From Candidatus Peregrinibacteria bacterium (GTDB taxonomy: Bacteria > Patescibacteriota > Gracilibacteria > CAIRYL01 > GCA-016699755), in NCBI GenBank assembly GCA_016699755.1, contig CP065009.1, positions 1,302,001 to 1,366,000 of the forward strand: a stretch of 64,000 nt of DNA, in the 5' to 3' direction. The position numbers and the translations under genes are program-made. The notes under the pieces are model-generated. The model saw nothing but the letters and a program-made list of their open reading frames with translations. It had not been told where the DNA came from and did not search any database. Within the stretch, counting starts at the first letter, position 1; each line of letters opens with the position of its first letter. Positions 34,114 through 42,652 of this stretch are shown here, piece by piece.

Positions 34114-37100
34114 TTATTGCGTGCAGGCTTCACCCTCGTAGACCATTAACAGAGACATAAGGGGCTTATTTTTTTGTTTTATTTCCCCCTCAAACATCAA
34201 ACTAGATGATCCACCACTGTCAAACATATTTACTTCTTTGAGGTTTCCGAATACATTTTTATATTGGTTCATAACATCATCGATTTTGTAAAAATCCAAC
34301 CCCTTATATCCAAACCAACCTCCTGTTACAAGAAGTACCATATAGTTTTCTTCAGTAATTCCGAGAACAGTTCTTTGGGCATGAAAATCACATGGATTAT
34401 CAATTAAAGGAATCCATTTTGATCCTTTCCCCATTATTTCTTCACATGTTTCTTCTCCTTCCTCACCATTCGTTCTTGGCACTCCATTTGTCATTAATTT
34501 CGGTCCACCTCCAATAATGTTGCTCTTGTATTGATTAGCTATATTCTCAGGATCATCCGTAGTAAAAATAACATCGTTTTCACTTGAAATTGCTACTGAA
34601 GTCCATCTCCTATCCCCAGAATAATCATGACCCAAACTAAAATTGACATCTCTTAATCCAAAATTTGAATCATCTTGGTTATCCTCATAATAATCTCCAT
34701 TTATCACAGCAGTTGGCTCAAATCCATTTAGCTTTCTATTGTCTACAACACTGGAGACGGCACTTGTCAATATGCTTTTAAAAGTACTTAAAATGAAATT
34801 TTTCTTTATGTTTCCATTGGAATCTGTATCACCTATTCGTACTCCATCCTCTAAATTGATGTAATGCTTAAAACACGCTCTTCTTTCCAAACTTGAATTA
34901 AGATCAATAATTAAGAAATGATGATTACCATCAGTTTTATACAACACCGGACTGTGGAGAGCATGACCTGCCGTGTTATCTATTCTTGTGCCTTCAAAAT
35001 TTTGTGCCAATCCTGATTCATAAGAATACGGATCACTTTCAGGAAAGCCAAATTTACCTCCTGAGCCTCCATTATTGTTGTAGTAATTATCAATTTCAGA
35101 AGGCACATAGTACGCCTTCTGTTTATTTTCACTTAATATCTCATTTTCTTTCGTGGTCATCATATAGACTTGCCCTTCCATAAAATTCTGATAAGTACCT
35201 CCTGACCCAAAACCACTATCAGTTGCATATTGTTCGTGATCAGTAGGTATACCCAATTCTTGTATCGCTTTTTGGTCATCCTCTTCTAATTTTGTTAAAA
35301 CTTTTCCTTTTACCCGAAAGATATTTCCTCCACTTGTGTTTGGACTATAATACAAAACACTTTCATCGTTATTTGGGCAGTATGTCGATTGTTGATCTTC
35401 ACAAGCACCTTCTATGTAGGTGCCTAACTTTGGTGAAAATCTAAAATTATCATACATACTGAAATTATTACCGATCTTTATTAATTCTGGAGTAAGTGTG
35501 CCTGAATTATCGGTAATATAAACATCAATCATATCTCGTATTTCACGCCTTTCCTTCCAATACTCATACCCTTTTGCATTGCTTTTAAACCACGCTCCAT
35601 GCGTTGCGAGGGCATAAGTATGATCCACATCTCCAAACATTTTTGTTGTTTTTGGGATGCAAGGAAGTCCGTATTCATACCCATAATCGGGATTTTCTAC
35701 TGAGAAATTGTCAAATTCTGATTTCGTTAAAAAACACTTCATCCCTTCATCTTTTTCCGAAATAGAATCTCCATAGACAAAAACATACTCACCGTTATAT
35801 AAGTCTTCATAAAAATAACTTCCCACCTTTTCCCCATTCTTCAAAAAGCTCACCGTCCACCCCCCATTACTCACCTGCTCCCCAATGGAATAATTTCCAG
35901 TGCCATCTGGACTGAGAGAAATATATAACACCCCGGTAAATCCATCTTTCGTTATGGGTTTGTTAGGAGTGATAATGGTTCTTCCTGCCTGTACATCCGC
36001 ATGCATATTTTGCTTTGTGTTTTGAGAAAGACTGAGAGAATCAATAACAGATGCATTCGAAGAAGTAATGGTATAGACCGCATAGTCTTGAGGATTCGCA
36101 TACGCATACTGAAGACCTTGTACGGTAGAAATTGCCTCTAGCCCAGCAATATCCTCAAAAAATTGTGCTTCATCGTAAGAAAACTGCTCACCAAGCAAAA
36201 GAGTCATATCCGTAAAATGATTTTTATAATTCCCCCTATGAGAATACATGCCTCCAAACACGATGGCGGCATCTATGGTGAGCCCTTTAAAATCAAATGC
36301 CGTGGGAACTCCGTTTGAGGGTGCGAGAATTCGGTTTTGTGTCACCGTTGCCTGCGCAAAACCAAGCTGAAAATTAAAATCGAAGGTTTTTTTCAAAAGA
36401 TCTCCGCTTTCTTGTGCTCTTCTCAAATATTCACGAGCGAGAGCCGCATTGCCCTCCAGAAGAATTCTGCTGTTTCGATCGGGGTCGGATTCATCGTCAA
36501 GTGTTGGATCAGGTGCAACTTTTGAGAGCGTTATAAAAATTCCTTCACTATTCCCGGCAATAGAAAATTTTTCCGCCTCGTACAGATTTTGCGAATCAAG
36601 TGAATATTCGTACTTGAGAATAAGGCGATCTCCAATGGATATCGGCGTTGTCCCAACTTCTTGTATTCCCTCACTGTGAAGCTTGGGAACAATAGCAACA
36701 AGATGAGCCGGAGTCGCATAGATTCCTTCGTAGGAAGCGATAGTGTCTTTATCAGCTTCAGTGGCTCCTTCATACCCCAAATCCACCGGCACATTATTGA
36801 TTTCATTCCCATAAAACGTGGTCGAAAGGAGTTCGGTATTATCCGATTGTTTTCGAAGCGAAATATCTACCCGATGTCTTTTGCTGTTCGGTAAAACAGA
36901 CCACTGTTCCGTGGCAATGGTCGATGTGCTTACCGGAAAATACGGAAGGGTTGGTGGCAGAATATCTTGCACTCTTCCCACAGTTGAGAGTGTCGATTGA
37001 TATTGCTCTTCCGTGATGTCTTTTCCGGTTTGGGTTTTGAGATCGTCAATATATTTTTCGAGTGGCGACAGATCACCTTGGTACGATAAAAAATCAGTCC

Positions 37101-38409
37101 AAAAGGTCTGTGTGTCAAAACTGGCAGTATCATGAACAATCTCTTTCGGATCCCGAATATATTCCTGCAAAACCGGTTCTATGCCAATCCATTGTTTTTT
37201 GGAAAATTGGGAAGACTCGCGAAGAATAGTTTCTACCTCAGCAGTATTGGTCGCGGATGAAAAATCGAGATCATTGCTTCTGTTCCCTGCTAATTGGTCA
37301 TATTCAAAATACATTTCTGGATGAACCCATTCCACGACAAAATGTGTTTCACCCGAGAAATCGTATGTATCCAGATGTATTCCCTGAGCAGAAGCATCCA
37401 GCACAAAAACGGGAATCAGGTTCCAATAGAGCGTGGCATATACCGTACGAGCCTCTTCTACCGCCAGAAGTTTTTTGAGCTGATCAATACTCATAAGCAC
37501 CGGTGATTTTCTGTATCTCGCAGGGATACCAGAAGCTCGCAAGAGGGCAATCGCAAGAGATGCGGCATCGGTATCGTTACAAACTCGCTCTCGAAGACAC
37601 CCAAGAGCGCCTTTTTTCGCCCCATAATATGGTTCATAAACGATATTCTCTTTTACAAAGTTGGTAATACGTACCGGATTCTTCCCGAGTTCTTCAGCAA
37701 GTGCAGATATCTCTTCGTTTATGATAATTTCATTGCCATCCTCCTGAACATCTGCCAAAACCGGAAGTTCTTGTGAAAGTGATACTATATTTCCTGATGC
37801 CTGAATGAGGGTATTCACATTCCCCAATTCAAGAGACTCCACCTGAATCTCCTCCTGAGAAAAATCGAAAGAAGAGGGAGTATTGAGAAGAGGAGCATCA
37901 ACCAAAAACGAATCGAAAAGAGCTGAAAGCGAACTCACCTCTGACGCACCAGAAGGAGAATAGATGATTTCTGTTTTCCCGAGAGAAAGGGCATCAATCA
38001 TATCCGTAATGTGTGAGAAGTAGTTTTGTTTCCGCTCCTCAGAAACAGAAGCTGTTGCCAGATTTTCCTGTTCAAATGCTAAAAAATCTTCAAGCCGAAT
38101 CTTGAGATCCGCCTGTTTCTCTTGTAACTCTTCTTCGGTCAAACTCGATCCATCGAGTGCTTTATTTTCTGAAAGCAAACGATATTCACGCATAAGAACT
38201 GTATAACTCTCTGTCGTTGTTGGGTTTTCTTCAACCGGAAAGGGATCAAAAACCGGATTCAATGGACTCCCCTGAAAGGGGTCACTCTGAAAGGGATCAC
38301 CCTGAAAGGGATCACTCTGAAAAAGTTGTTCAGCAAGAGCAACAGATGTCTGAGAAATTGCACTGATTACCAAAAAAAGTGACAGTAAAAAAGCAAGGCA
38401 TCTTTTCAT
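34114..38409 (-). CDS. Giant secreted protein: transglutaminase-like, LGFP repeats, phosphodiester-glycosidase-like C-terminus
   Basis: The 1431-aa protein starts at ATG 38409 with a signal peptide (MKRCLAFLLSLFLVISAISQ; cleavage near residue 27). A four-fold DPFQ[GS] repeat follows (residues about 24-50, from 12-bp DNA repeats). A transglutaminase-like domain (about 250-400) has RVCNDTDAASLAIALLRASGIPAR (Cys near 272) and the His motif THFVVEWVH (near 357). LGFP-type cell-wall repeats occur near 1045-1140 (AIQELGIPTDHEQYA, GGKFGFPESDPYS). The C-terminal region (about 1225-1425) resembles the phosphodiester glycosidase (NAGPA) fold: INGDYYEDN, GGGPKLMTNG, then MFDSGGSSSLMF. The mix suggests envelope-glycan attachment or cutting; the active sites look intact. 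Confidence 0.82.
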   Translation of the reverse strand: MKRCLAFLLSLFLVISAISQTSVALAEQLFQSDPFQGDPFQSDPFQGSPLNPVFDPFPVEENPTTTESYTVLMREYRLLSENKALDGSSLTEEELQEKQADLKIRLEDFLAFEQENLATASVSEERKQNYFSHITDMIDALSLGKTEIIYSPSGASEVSSLSALFDSFLVDAPLLNTPSSFDFSQEEIQVESLELGNVNTLIQASGNIVSLSQELPVLADVQEDGNEIIINEEISALAEELGKNPVRITNFVKENIVYEPYYGAKKGALGCLRERVCNDTDAASLAIALLRASGIPARYRKSPVLMSIDQLKKLLAVEEARTVYATLYWNLIPVFVLDASAQGIHLDTYDFSGETHFVVEWVHPEMYFEYDQLAGNRSNDLDFSSATNTAEVETILRESSQFSKKQWIGIEPVLQEYIRDPKEIVHDTASFDTQTFWTDFLSYQGDLSPLEKYIDDLKTQTGKDITEEQYQSTLSTVGRVQDILPPTLPYFPVSTSTIATEQWSVLPNSKRHRVDISLRKQSDNTELLSTTFYGNEINNVPVDLGYEGATEADKDTIASYEGIYATPAHLVAIVPKLHSEGIQEVGTTPISIGDRLILKYEYSLDSQNLYEAEKFSIAGNSEGIFITLSKVAPDPTLDDESDPDRNSRILLEGNAALAREYLRRAQESGDLLKKTFDFNFQLGFAQATVTQNRILAPSNGVPTAFDFKGLTIDAAIVFGGMYSHRGNYKNHFTDMTLLLGEQFSYDEAQFFEDIAGLEAISTVQGLQYAYANPQDYAVYTITSSNASVIDSLSLSQNTKQNMHADVQAGRTIITPNKPITKDGFTGVLYISLSPDGTGNYSIGEQVSNGGWTVSFLKNGEKVGSYFYEDLYNGEYVFVYGDSISEKDEGMKCFLTKSEFDNFSVENPDYGYEYGLPCIPKTTKMFGDVDHTYALATHGAWFKSNAKGYEYWKERREIRDMIDVYITDNSGTLTPELIKIGNNFSMYDNFRFSPKLGTYIEGACEDQQSTYCPNNDESVLYYSPNTSGGNIFRVKGKVLTKLEEDDQKAIQELGIPTDHEQYATDSGFGSGGTYQNFMEGQVYMMTTKENEILSENKQKAYYVPSEIDNYYNNNGGSGGKFGFPESDPYSYESGLAQNFEGTRIDNTAGHALHSPVLYKTDGNHHFLIIDLNSSLERRACFKHYINLEDGVRIGDTDSNGNIKKNFILSTFKSILTSAVSSVVDNRKLNGFEPTAVINGDYYEDNQDDSNFGLRDVNFSLGHDYSGDRRWTSVAISSENDVIFTTDDPENIANQYKSNIIGGGPKLMTNGVPRTNGEEGEETCEEIMGKGSKWIPLIDNPCDFHAQRTVLGITEENYMVLLVTGGWFGYKGLDFYKIDDVMNQYKNVFGNLKEVNMFDSGGSSSLMFEGEIKQKNKPLMSLLMVYEGEACTQ

Positions 38410-38535
38410 GCATATATAAAAAAAGAACAACTTTTGGAGTATGAAAGATAATTTCTTTACTTGTCAAAAGAATAAGAAATGAGAATGATATTCAAAAAAT
38501 CTCTCTCACTCGTTCTGGTCGGTTGTGAGGAGGTG

Positions 38536-38574
38536 TTTTTGTGGTCGAGTCCAAAAGACTCGACCGAACGGAGG
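38536..38574. repeat. REP-like palindrome, copy 2
   Basis: Identical over 39 bp to 32764-32802; palindromic core at 38543-38565. No transposase gene adjoins this copy. Confidence 0.85.
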
Positions 38575-38581
38575 TTGCTTA

Positions 38582-38674
38582 TTAGTCCAACCCTATGCAA
38601 ATATTCTCCACTTCTTCTAAAAGCTTCATTTCCTCCCCAATCTGATTCCAGTTATTTTTTACAAAGTCCACCAA
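38582..38674 (-). pseudogene. Remnant of a small gene, copy A (C-terminal 30 codons)
   Basis: Read on the minus strand the 93 bp code for LVDFVKNNWNQIGEEMKLL and EEVENICIGLD then TAA. The same module, with the same length, ends the decayed gene at 40436-40776. The 40 bp at 38635-38674 are nearly identical between the two copies. No upstream coding part remains, so this is a fragment. Confidence 0.6.
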
Positions 38675-38675
38675 C

Positions 38676-38703
38676 TTGACAAATATAAATTAACATATAT
38701 AAT
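38676..38703 (+). promoter_or_regulatory. Strong sigma70-type promoter of the 92-aa gene
   Basis: TTGACA (38676-38681) and TATAAT (38698-38703) are perfect and 16 bp apart. The expected start is near 38710, 18 nt before ATG 38728. It adjoins the end of the gene remnant. Confidence 0.75.
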
Positions 38704-38727
38704 ATTTAGCAAATATTTCTACAAATC

Positions 38728-39006
38728 ATGATTGAAAATGTAAAACCCAAGACAGACACCAATCTGAGACCAATGTACGAGGGGGGGGTGGAAGAACTAT
38801 GGTTTGAGGAATTTGGCACAGAACCTGATCGAGAATCTCCAGAATTTAAGGCTTATCTTGAGAAAAAATTAAGACCTATAGACTTTGAAAACCGGCAAGG
38901 TTGGGAAAGAAATTCAACATTAGAAACTCAAATTGTAGAAGCCATGGGGCGAAAACTTCGTAGAGCACTTGGTGACACAAGTATTACAAATGAAGTTGAC
39001 TCCTAA
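38728..39006 (+). CDS. Small hypothetical protein (92 aa) with strong promoter
   Basis: I do not recognise this 92-aa soluble, acidic protein. The middle segment (ELWFEEFGTEPDRESPEFKAYLEKKLRPIDF, about residues 25-55) and the C-terminus (ETQIVEAMGRKLRRALGD) read as two helices. It has no signal, no membrane segment and no cysteine pattern. It has its own excellent promoter (TTGACA-16-TATAAT) and a short AT-rich leader, so it is probably expressed. It stands between decayed sequence and the Fic gene in an accessory region. Confidence 0.6.
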   Translation: MIENVKPKTDTNLRPMYEGGVEELWFEEFGTEPDRESPEFKAYLEKKLRPIDFENRQGWERNSTLETQIVEAMGRKLRRALGDTSITNEVDS

Positions 39007-39116
39007 ATACCAATTCTAAGAATGATATTTGGGTAGTCTGTGAGTATTCTCCGAAAACTAAAGATGAAACTATAATAAGTAGAAAAGTTTGTGATACCAA
39101 CAAAATATAATGTGTT

Positions 39117-40268
39117 TTATGCTTTTAAGATATTCAAATATTCCTTAAAAATAAACTGGCGGTTTCGTTTGTAGCCGGTTACTTCTTTGAGAATATTGAG
39201 CTTCACAAAACTTGCCAATAGGTTTTGCGCGGCCTGGGGGCTGATCTCTAATTGTCTCCGAACACGAATTGAATCAACAAAAGGCTTGTGAAAAAGAAGC
39301 TGGGCAAGTTTTGTAGCATTTTTTGCTCTACGTCCAAGAGTGGGAATTTTTTCGTGAAAAATATTGTTCTGCAATGTGTTAATCTTATCGGTTGTAATAA
39401 TCCCCTGTTTCGCCGTTTGTACCACTCCATCAAGAAAAAAAGAAACCCATTTTATCACTCCATCCTGACTACTTCTGGCATAGTCAAGCGAGTCATAGTA
39501 TGCTCTCCGGTTTTTTTCAAAAAAGTCGGAAATATATAGGATGGGTTGCTGAAGTATATTTTTTTCAAGAAGATATAGGGGTATAAGCATCCGTCCAATG
39601 CGACCGTTTCCATCGAGGAAGGGATGGATTGTTTCAAATTGAAAATGAATAAGCGCGATTTTTATGAGGTCGGGAATAGGGATTTTTTCATCTTGTATAA
39701 ATGCCTCAAGATTTTTCATTGCTTCACCGACTAATTCAGGCGAAGGGGGCACAAAGTGTGCGTTATCTGGACGGCTTCCGCCAATCCAATTCTGACTTTT
39801 TCTGTACTGACCTGGTGATTTGTTTTTTCCACGATTTTGATCAAGGAGCACGCTATGGGCATTCCGAATAAGCCGCTCACAAATCGGCAATTTTTGGCGT
39901 TCAGAAAGAGCATTCTTAAGGGCTGCGATATATTGGTGGAGCTCTTTCCAATCATCCCTTTTTTCAGGATCGATCTCTGTTTCATCCTCTTCAAAAGCTC
40001 CATCGATTTCAGTTTTTGTGCCTTCGATCCTGCTTGACTGAACAGCCTCTTTGTTGATGTAAGAACTGATAAAAAGCTCGATATTGGGAATGCTTGTGAT
40101 TTTTGCAGAAAATTGACCAAGTACAAGTGTTGCTTGCTCCAGTTGTTTTTGAATCGCAAGGTCGAATGTTAAGTGTTGCGTTAAAAAAATATCAGCAGGA
40201 AGAAAAAATTGATATGATTCTTTTTTTCGCGTTTCGCCCGGAAATGTAGTACTGAGGTAAGCTGTCAT
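39117..40268 (-). CDS. Fic-domain protein (probable AMP-transferase) with HTH
   Basis: Fic proteins usually attach AMP to target proteins. This 383-aa protein has a Fic-N domain with the inhibitory helix motif SSRIEG (Ser-x3-Glu-Gly, about residues 77-82), which blocks the active site in cis. The Fic active-site loop HPFLDGNGRIGR (about 216-227) has the catalytic His and the Asn/Arg residues intact. A C-terminal winged HTH follows (about 320-365, RVRRQLEISPQAAQNLLASFVKL). The layout is that of the stand-alone Fic group with DNA-binding tail, so autoregulation is plausible. The upstream region holds several TAGATTA/TAATCTA sites. The gene stands alone without a separate antitoxin gene. Confidence 0.93.
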   Translation of the reverse strand: MTAYLSTTFPGETRKKESYQFFLPADIFLTQHLTFDLAIQKQLEQATLVLGQFSAKITSIPNIELFISSYINKEAVQSSRIEGTKTEIDGAFEEDETEIDPEKRDDWKELHQYIAALKNALSERQKLPICERLIRNAHSVLLDQNRGKNKSPGQYRKSQNWIGGSRPDNAHFVPPSPELVGEAMKNLEAFIQDEKIPIPDLIKIALIHFQFETIHPFLDGNGRIGRMLIPLYLLEKNILQQPILYISDFFEKNRRAYYDSLDYARSSQDGVIKWVSFFLDGVVQTAKQGIITTDKINTLQNNIFHEKIPTLGRRAKNATKLAQLLFHKPFVDSIRVRRQLEISPQAAQNLLASFVKLNILKEVTGYKRNRQFIFKEYLNILKA

Positions 40269-40307
40269 GGTCTATTTTTCTTGAATATTAACTTTATTTT
40301 AAGGATA

Positions 40308-40388
40308 AAAAATAGATTATGCAATTTTTTAATCTATTTTTATTTCTAAAAATATACTATAAATTTATATAATCTATTTTTTAGATTA
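40308..40388. promoter_or_regulatory. Repeat-rich operator upstream of the Fic gene
   Basis: Half-sites AAAAATAGATTA (40308-40319) and TAATCTATTTTT (40330-40341) form an inverted repeat. TAATCTA-TTTTT-TAGATTA (40370-40388) is a perfect palindrome. A further TCTATTTTT lies at 40271-40279 next to the start codon. This is likely an operator for autoregulation by the Fic protein's HTH. Confidence 0.6.
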
Positions 40389-40435
40389 AAAGTTTATTAT
40401 AAAGAAATATAATCATTTTTGTTGTAGTCCAATTT

Positions 40436-40776
40436 TTACAATATGTCTTTGCAGATATTCACTGCTTCTTCTAGCAGAAGTAATTCTGCCCCAATCTGAT
40501 TCCAGTTATTTTTCACAAAGTCCACCAAATTTTTACAAACGGAGTTTTTTCTTCGTTCTTTTGTTGATCAAACAGAATTACGCCTATCGATACTTTTAGA
40601 AGTGTTTGCACTATAATCTCGTGGTTTTTTCCAAAGACAAAAACAATAATTTGTTTTTTTAAAGCCAATAAAATAGGTTTGCTTCCAAAGTTTTTGTTTT
40701 TTTTTTCGTCTTCTGTTACAATGAGGTTGATCGAAAGTTTTTCTCTTAAGTTTTCGTTCCATGTGCTGGAATTCAT
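40436..40776 (-). pseudogene. Decayed small gene, copy B, with a 2-bp insertion frameshift
   Basis: The first frame (40513-40776) begins MNSSTWNENLREKLSINLIV and reads to NEEKTPFVKI, then is lost. The next frame carries LVDFVKNNWNQIGAELLLL and EEAVNICKDIL, stopping at 40436. Compared with copy A (TTTGTCAAGTTGG), this copy reads TTTGTAAAAATTTGG, 2 bp longer, which breaks the frame at about 40522-40532. The rebuilt protein has about 113 aa. I do not recognise the family. The same C-terminal module is duplicated at 38582-38674. Confidence 0.6.
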
Positions 40777-40849
40777 TTGAGATTCGGCACCTTCAGAACT
40801 AAAAAATCGAAGGAATATACATGAACATTTTGCTTTTTCACTTATTACC

Positions 40850-42652
40850 GTGATGAATCGTTTTTTTCAAAAAAAACCAAAACCGCCACAATCATTTCGT
40901 GGCAAAAAACCTCCTTTAGAAAAACAAGGTGGGCATCCAAATGTTTCCCAAGAAAATCGGGAAATTCAACCGAATGAAAAAAAAGGGGTGCTCCGCGCCT
41001 ATATTTTGGGAGGACTGAACGAAGTCGGAAAAAACTGTCTTGCGTTGGAATGTAACGGAGACATTATTGTTGTCGATGTCGGTATGGCATTCCCCGATGA
41101 TGAAATGCTCGGGGTGGATTTTGTCATTCCCGATACTACATTTCTCGAGCGCAATAAAAAGCGTATTCGCGGTTTTGTTATTACCCACGGACATCTCGAC
41201 CATATAGGAGCTTTACAACACGTTCTCCCAAAGGTTGGTTTTCCGCCACTGATTATGACAAAACTCACTGAGGGGCTCGTTCGAAAACGACTTGAGGAGC
41301 ATGGGGTCAACAATCAAACAACAATCCATGTGGTTGATCCATACAAAGACACGTTCCAACTCGGATGTTTTGCTCTTGAGTTCTTTCCAGTAAACCATTC
41401 CATTCCCGACTGTATGGGTGTCTATGGAAAAACTCCAGCTGGGACTTTTGTTCACACAGGAGATTTTAAGTTCGATTTTACTCCGGCAGATGGAAATCCG
41501 GCAGAAGTGGGACGCATGGCAGAAATTGGAAAAGCGGGTGTGGACGTTCTTTTTTGCGAGAGCACCAATGCCCCAAAAGCGGGGTTTTGTATTTCGGAAA
41601 AAGTTATCGCCGAGAATCTGCACGAAGTTGTTCGAAATGCTCAAGGAAGAATTATTCTTGCAAGTTTTTCTTCACTCGTTTCCCGTATTCAGCAGGTTGT
41701 GCATTTTGCAAACAAATACAATCGCAAGGTTTTTATATCGGGACGGAGCATGCAAAATACCCTAGAAATTGCCGCTCAACTCGGATTTTTTAAGGTTCCA
41801 AAAGGATCCATTCGGCGCCTTGGTCCGGCAGCGGATGAGCTTCCTGCAAATCAAGTACTCATTCTCACAACTGGTTCTCAAGGAGAGCCACGAAGTGCAC
41901 TGACGCGTATTGGACATGGAACACATCCACAAATTACCGTTCAAAGGGGAGATACTATTGTTTTTAGCAGTTCGCCTATTCCGGGAAACGAACGAGGAGT
42001 GTATTCGAGCATTAACAACCTTATTCGTCTTGGTGCGCGAGTTATTACAAATAACACCATGGATATTCACGTCTCCGGACATGGACATTCTGGCGACATC
42101 AAGCTTATGCATTCGCTTATGCGCCCTAAAGTGATTGTTCCTATTCACGGAGAAATGTTTATGCGAGAAGCACATCGCGATATTGCGATTGATCTCGGAT
42201 ACCCACCCGAACAGATTCCTCTTCTCGAAAACGGAGATATTTTGGAATACGAAAACGGAAGTGTTCGCAAATCAAAGAGCAAAATCCCTGCAGAGCTTAT
42301 TCTTATCGATGGACTCGGCATGGGAGACGTAGGAACAAAAGTGATGGAGGAGCGCAAAATTATGGCAAATGGAGGAACACTCGTTGTGGTGCTCAAGGTA
42401 ATGGCAAAAAGTAAACGACTCGTGGGCGATCCTGATATTCTTTCCCGCGGATTTATTTACATGCGCGAAAGCAAGGAGATTTTAAGTGAGGCCCAACAGC
42501 AAGCAAAAAAATCGTATGAAATCGCATTACGAGAAGATGCCGAAGTAAAGCGAAATGATCTCAAGAAGGCAGTTCAGAGGAGCCTAAGCACTCTCATCTA
42601 CAAGCGGATTCAACGCGAACCGATGATTATTCCCGTTATTGTGGAGGTATAA
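40850..42652 (+). CDS. rnj: Ribonuclease J
   Basis: RNase J processes and degrades RNA from the 5' end and can cut internally. The 600-aa length suits the family with a 47-residue basic N-terminal extension (FFQKKPKPPQSFRGKKPPLE) before the catalytic part. The metallo-beta-lactamase core has ITHGHLDHIGA (about residues 111-121), the beta-CASP region, the HTGDFKFD motif (about 204-211) and IPVHGEMFMREAH-type His motifs (VPIHGEMFMREAH). Start is GTG 40850 or the adjacent ATG 40853. It converges tail to tail with coaBC and overlaps its end by 17 bp (42636-42652). No terminator is needed or seen between the two. Confidence 0.97.
   Translation: MMNRFFQKKPKPPQSFRGKKPPLEKQGGHPNVSQENREIQPNEKKGVLRAYILGGLNEVGKNCLALECNGDIIVVDVGMAFPDDEMLGVDFVIPDTTFLERNKKRIRGFVITHGHLDHIGALQHVLPKVGFPPLIMTKLTEGLVRKRLEEHGVNNQTTIHVVDPYKDTFQLGCFALEFFPVNHSIPDCMGVYGKTPAGTFVHTGDFKFDFTPADGNPAEVGRMAEIGKAGVDVLFCESTNAPKAGFCISEKVIAENLHEVVRNAQGRIILASFSSLVSRIQQVVHFANKYNRKVFISGRSMQNTLEIAAQLGFFKVPKGSIRRLGPAADELPANQVLILTTGSQGEPRSALTRIGHGTHPQITVQRGDTIVFSSSPIPGNERGVYSSINNLIRLGARVITNNTMDIHVSGHGHSGDIKLMHSLMRPKVIVPIHGEMFMREAHRDIAIDLGYPPEQIPLLENGDILEYENGSVRKSKSKIPAELILIDGLGMGDVGTKVMEERKIMANGGTLVVVLKVMAKSKRLVGDPDILSRGFIYMRESKEILSEAQQQAKKSYEIALREDAEVKRNDLKKAVQRSLSTLIYKRIQREPMIIPVIVEV

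Noticed and set aside
38479..38679. A 66-aa plus-strand ORF.
   Set aside because: It crosses the REP-like palindrome and the gene remnant; it has no coding character.
40515..40540. A programmed -1 frameshift in the decayed small gene.
   Set aside because: There is no proper slippery heptamer, and comparison with the other copy shows a 2-bp insertion.
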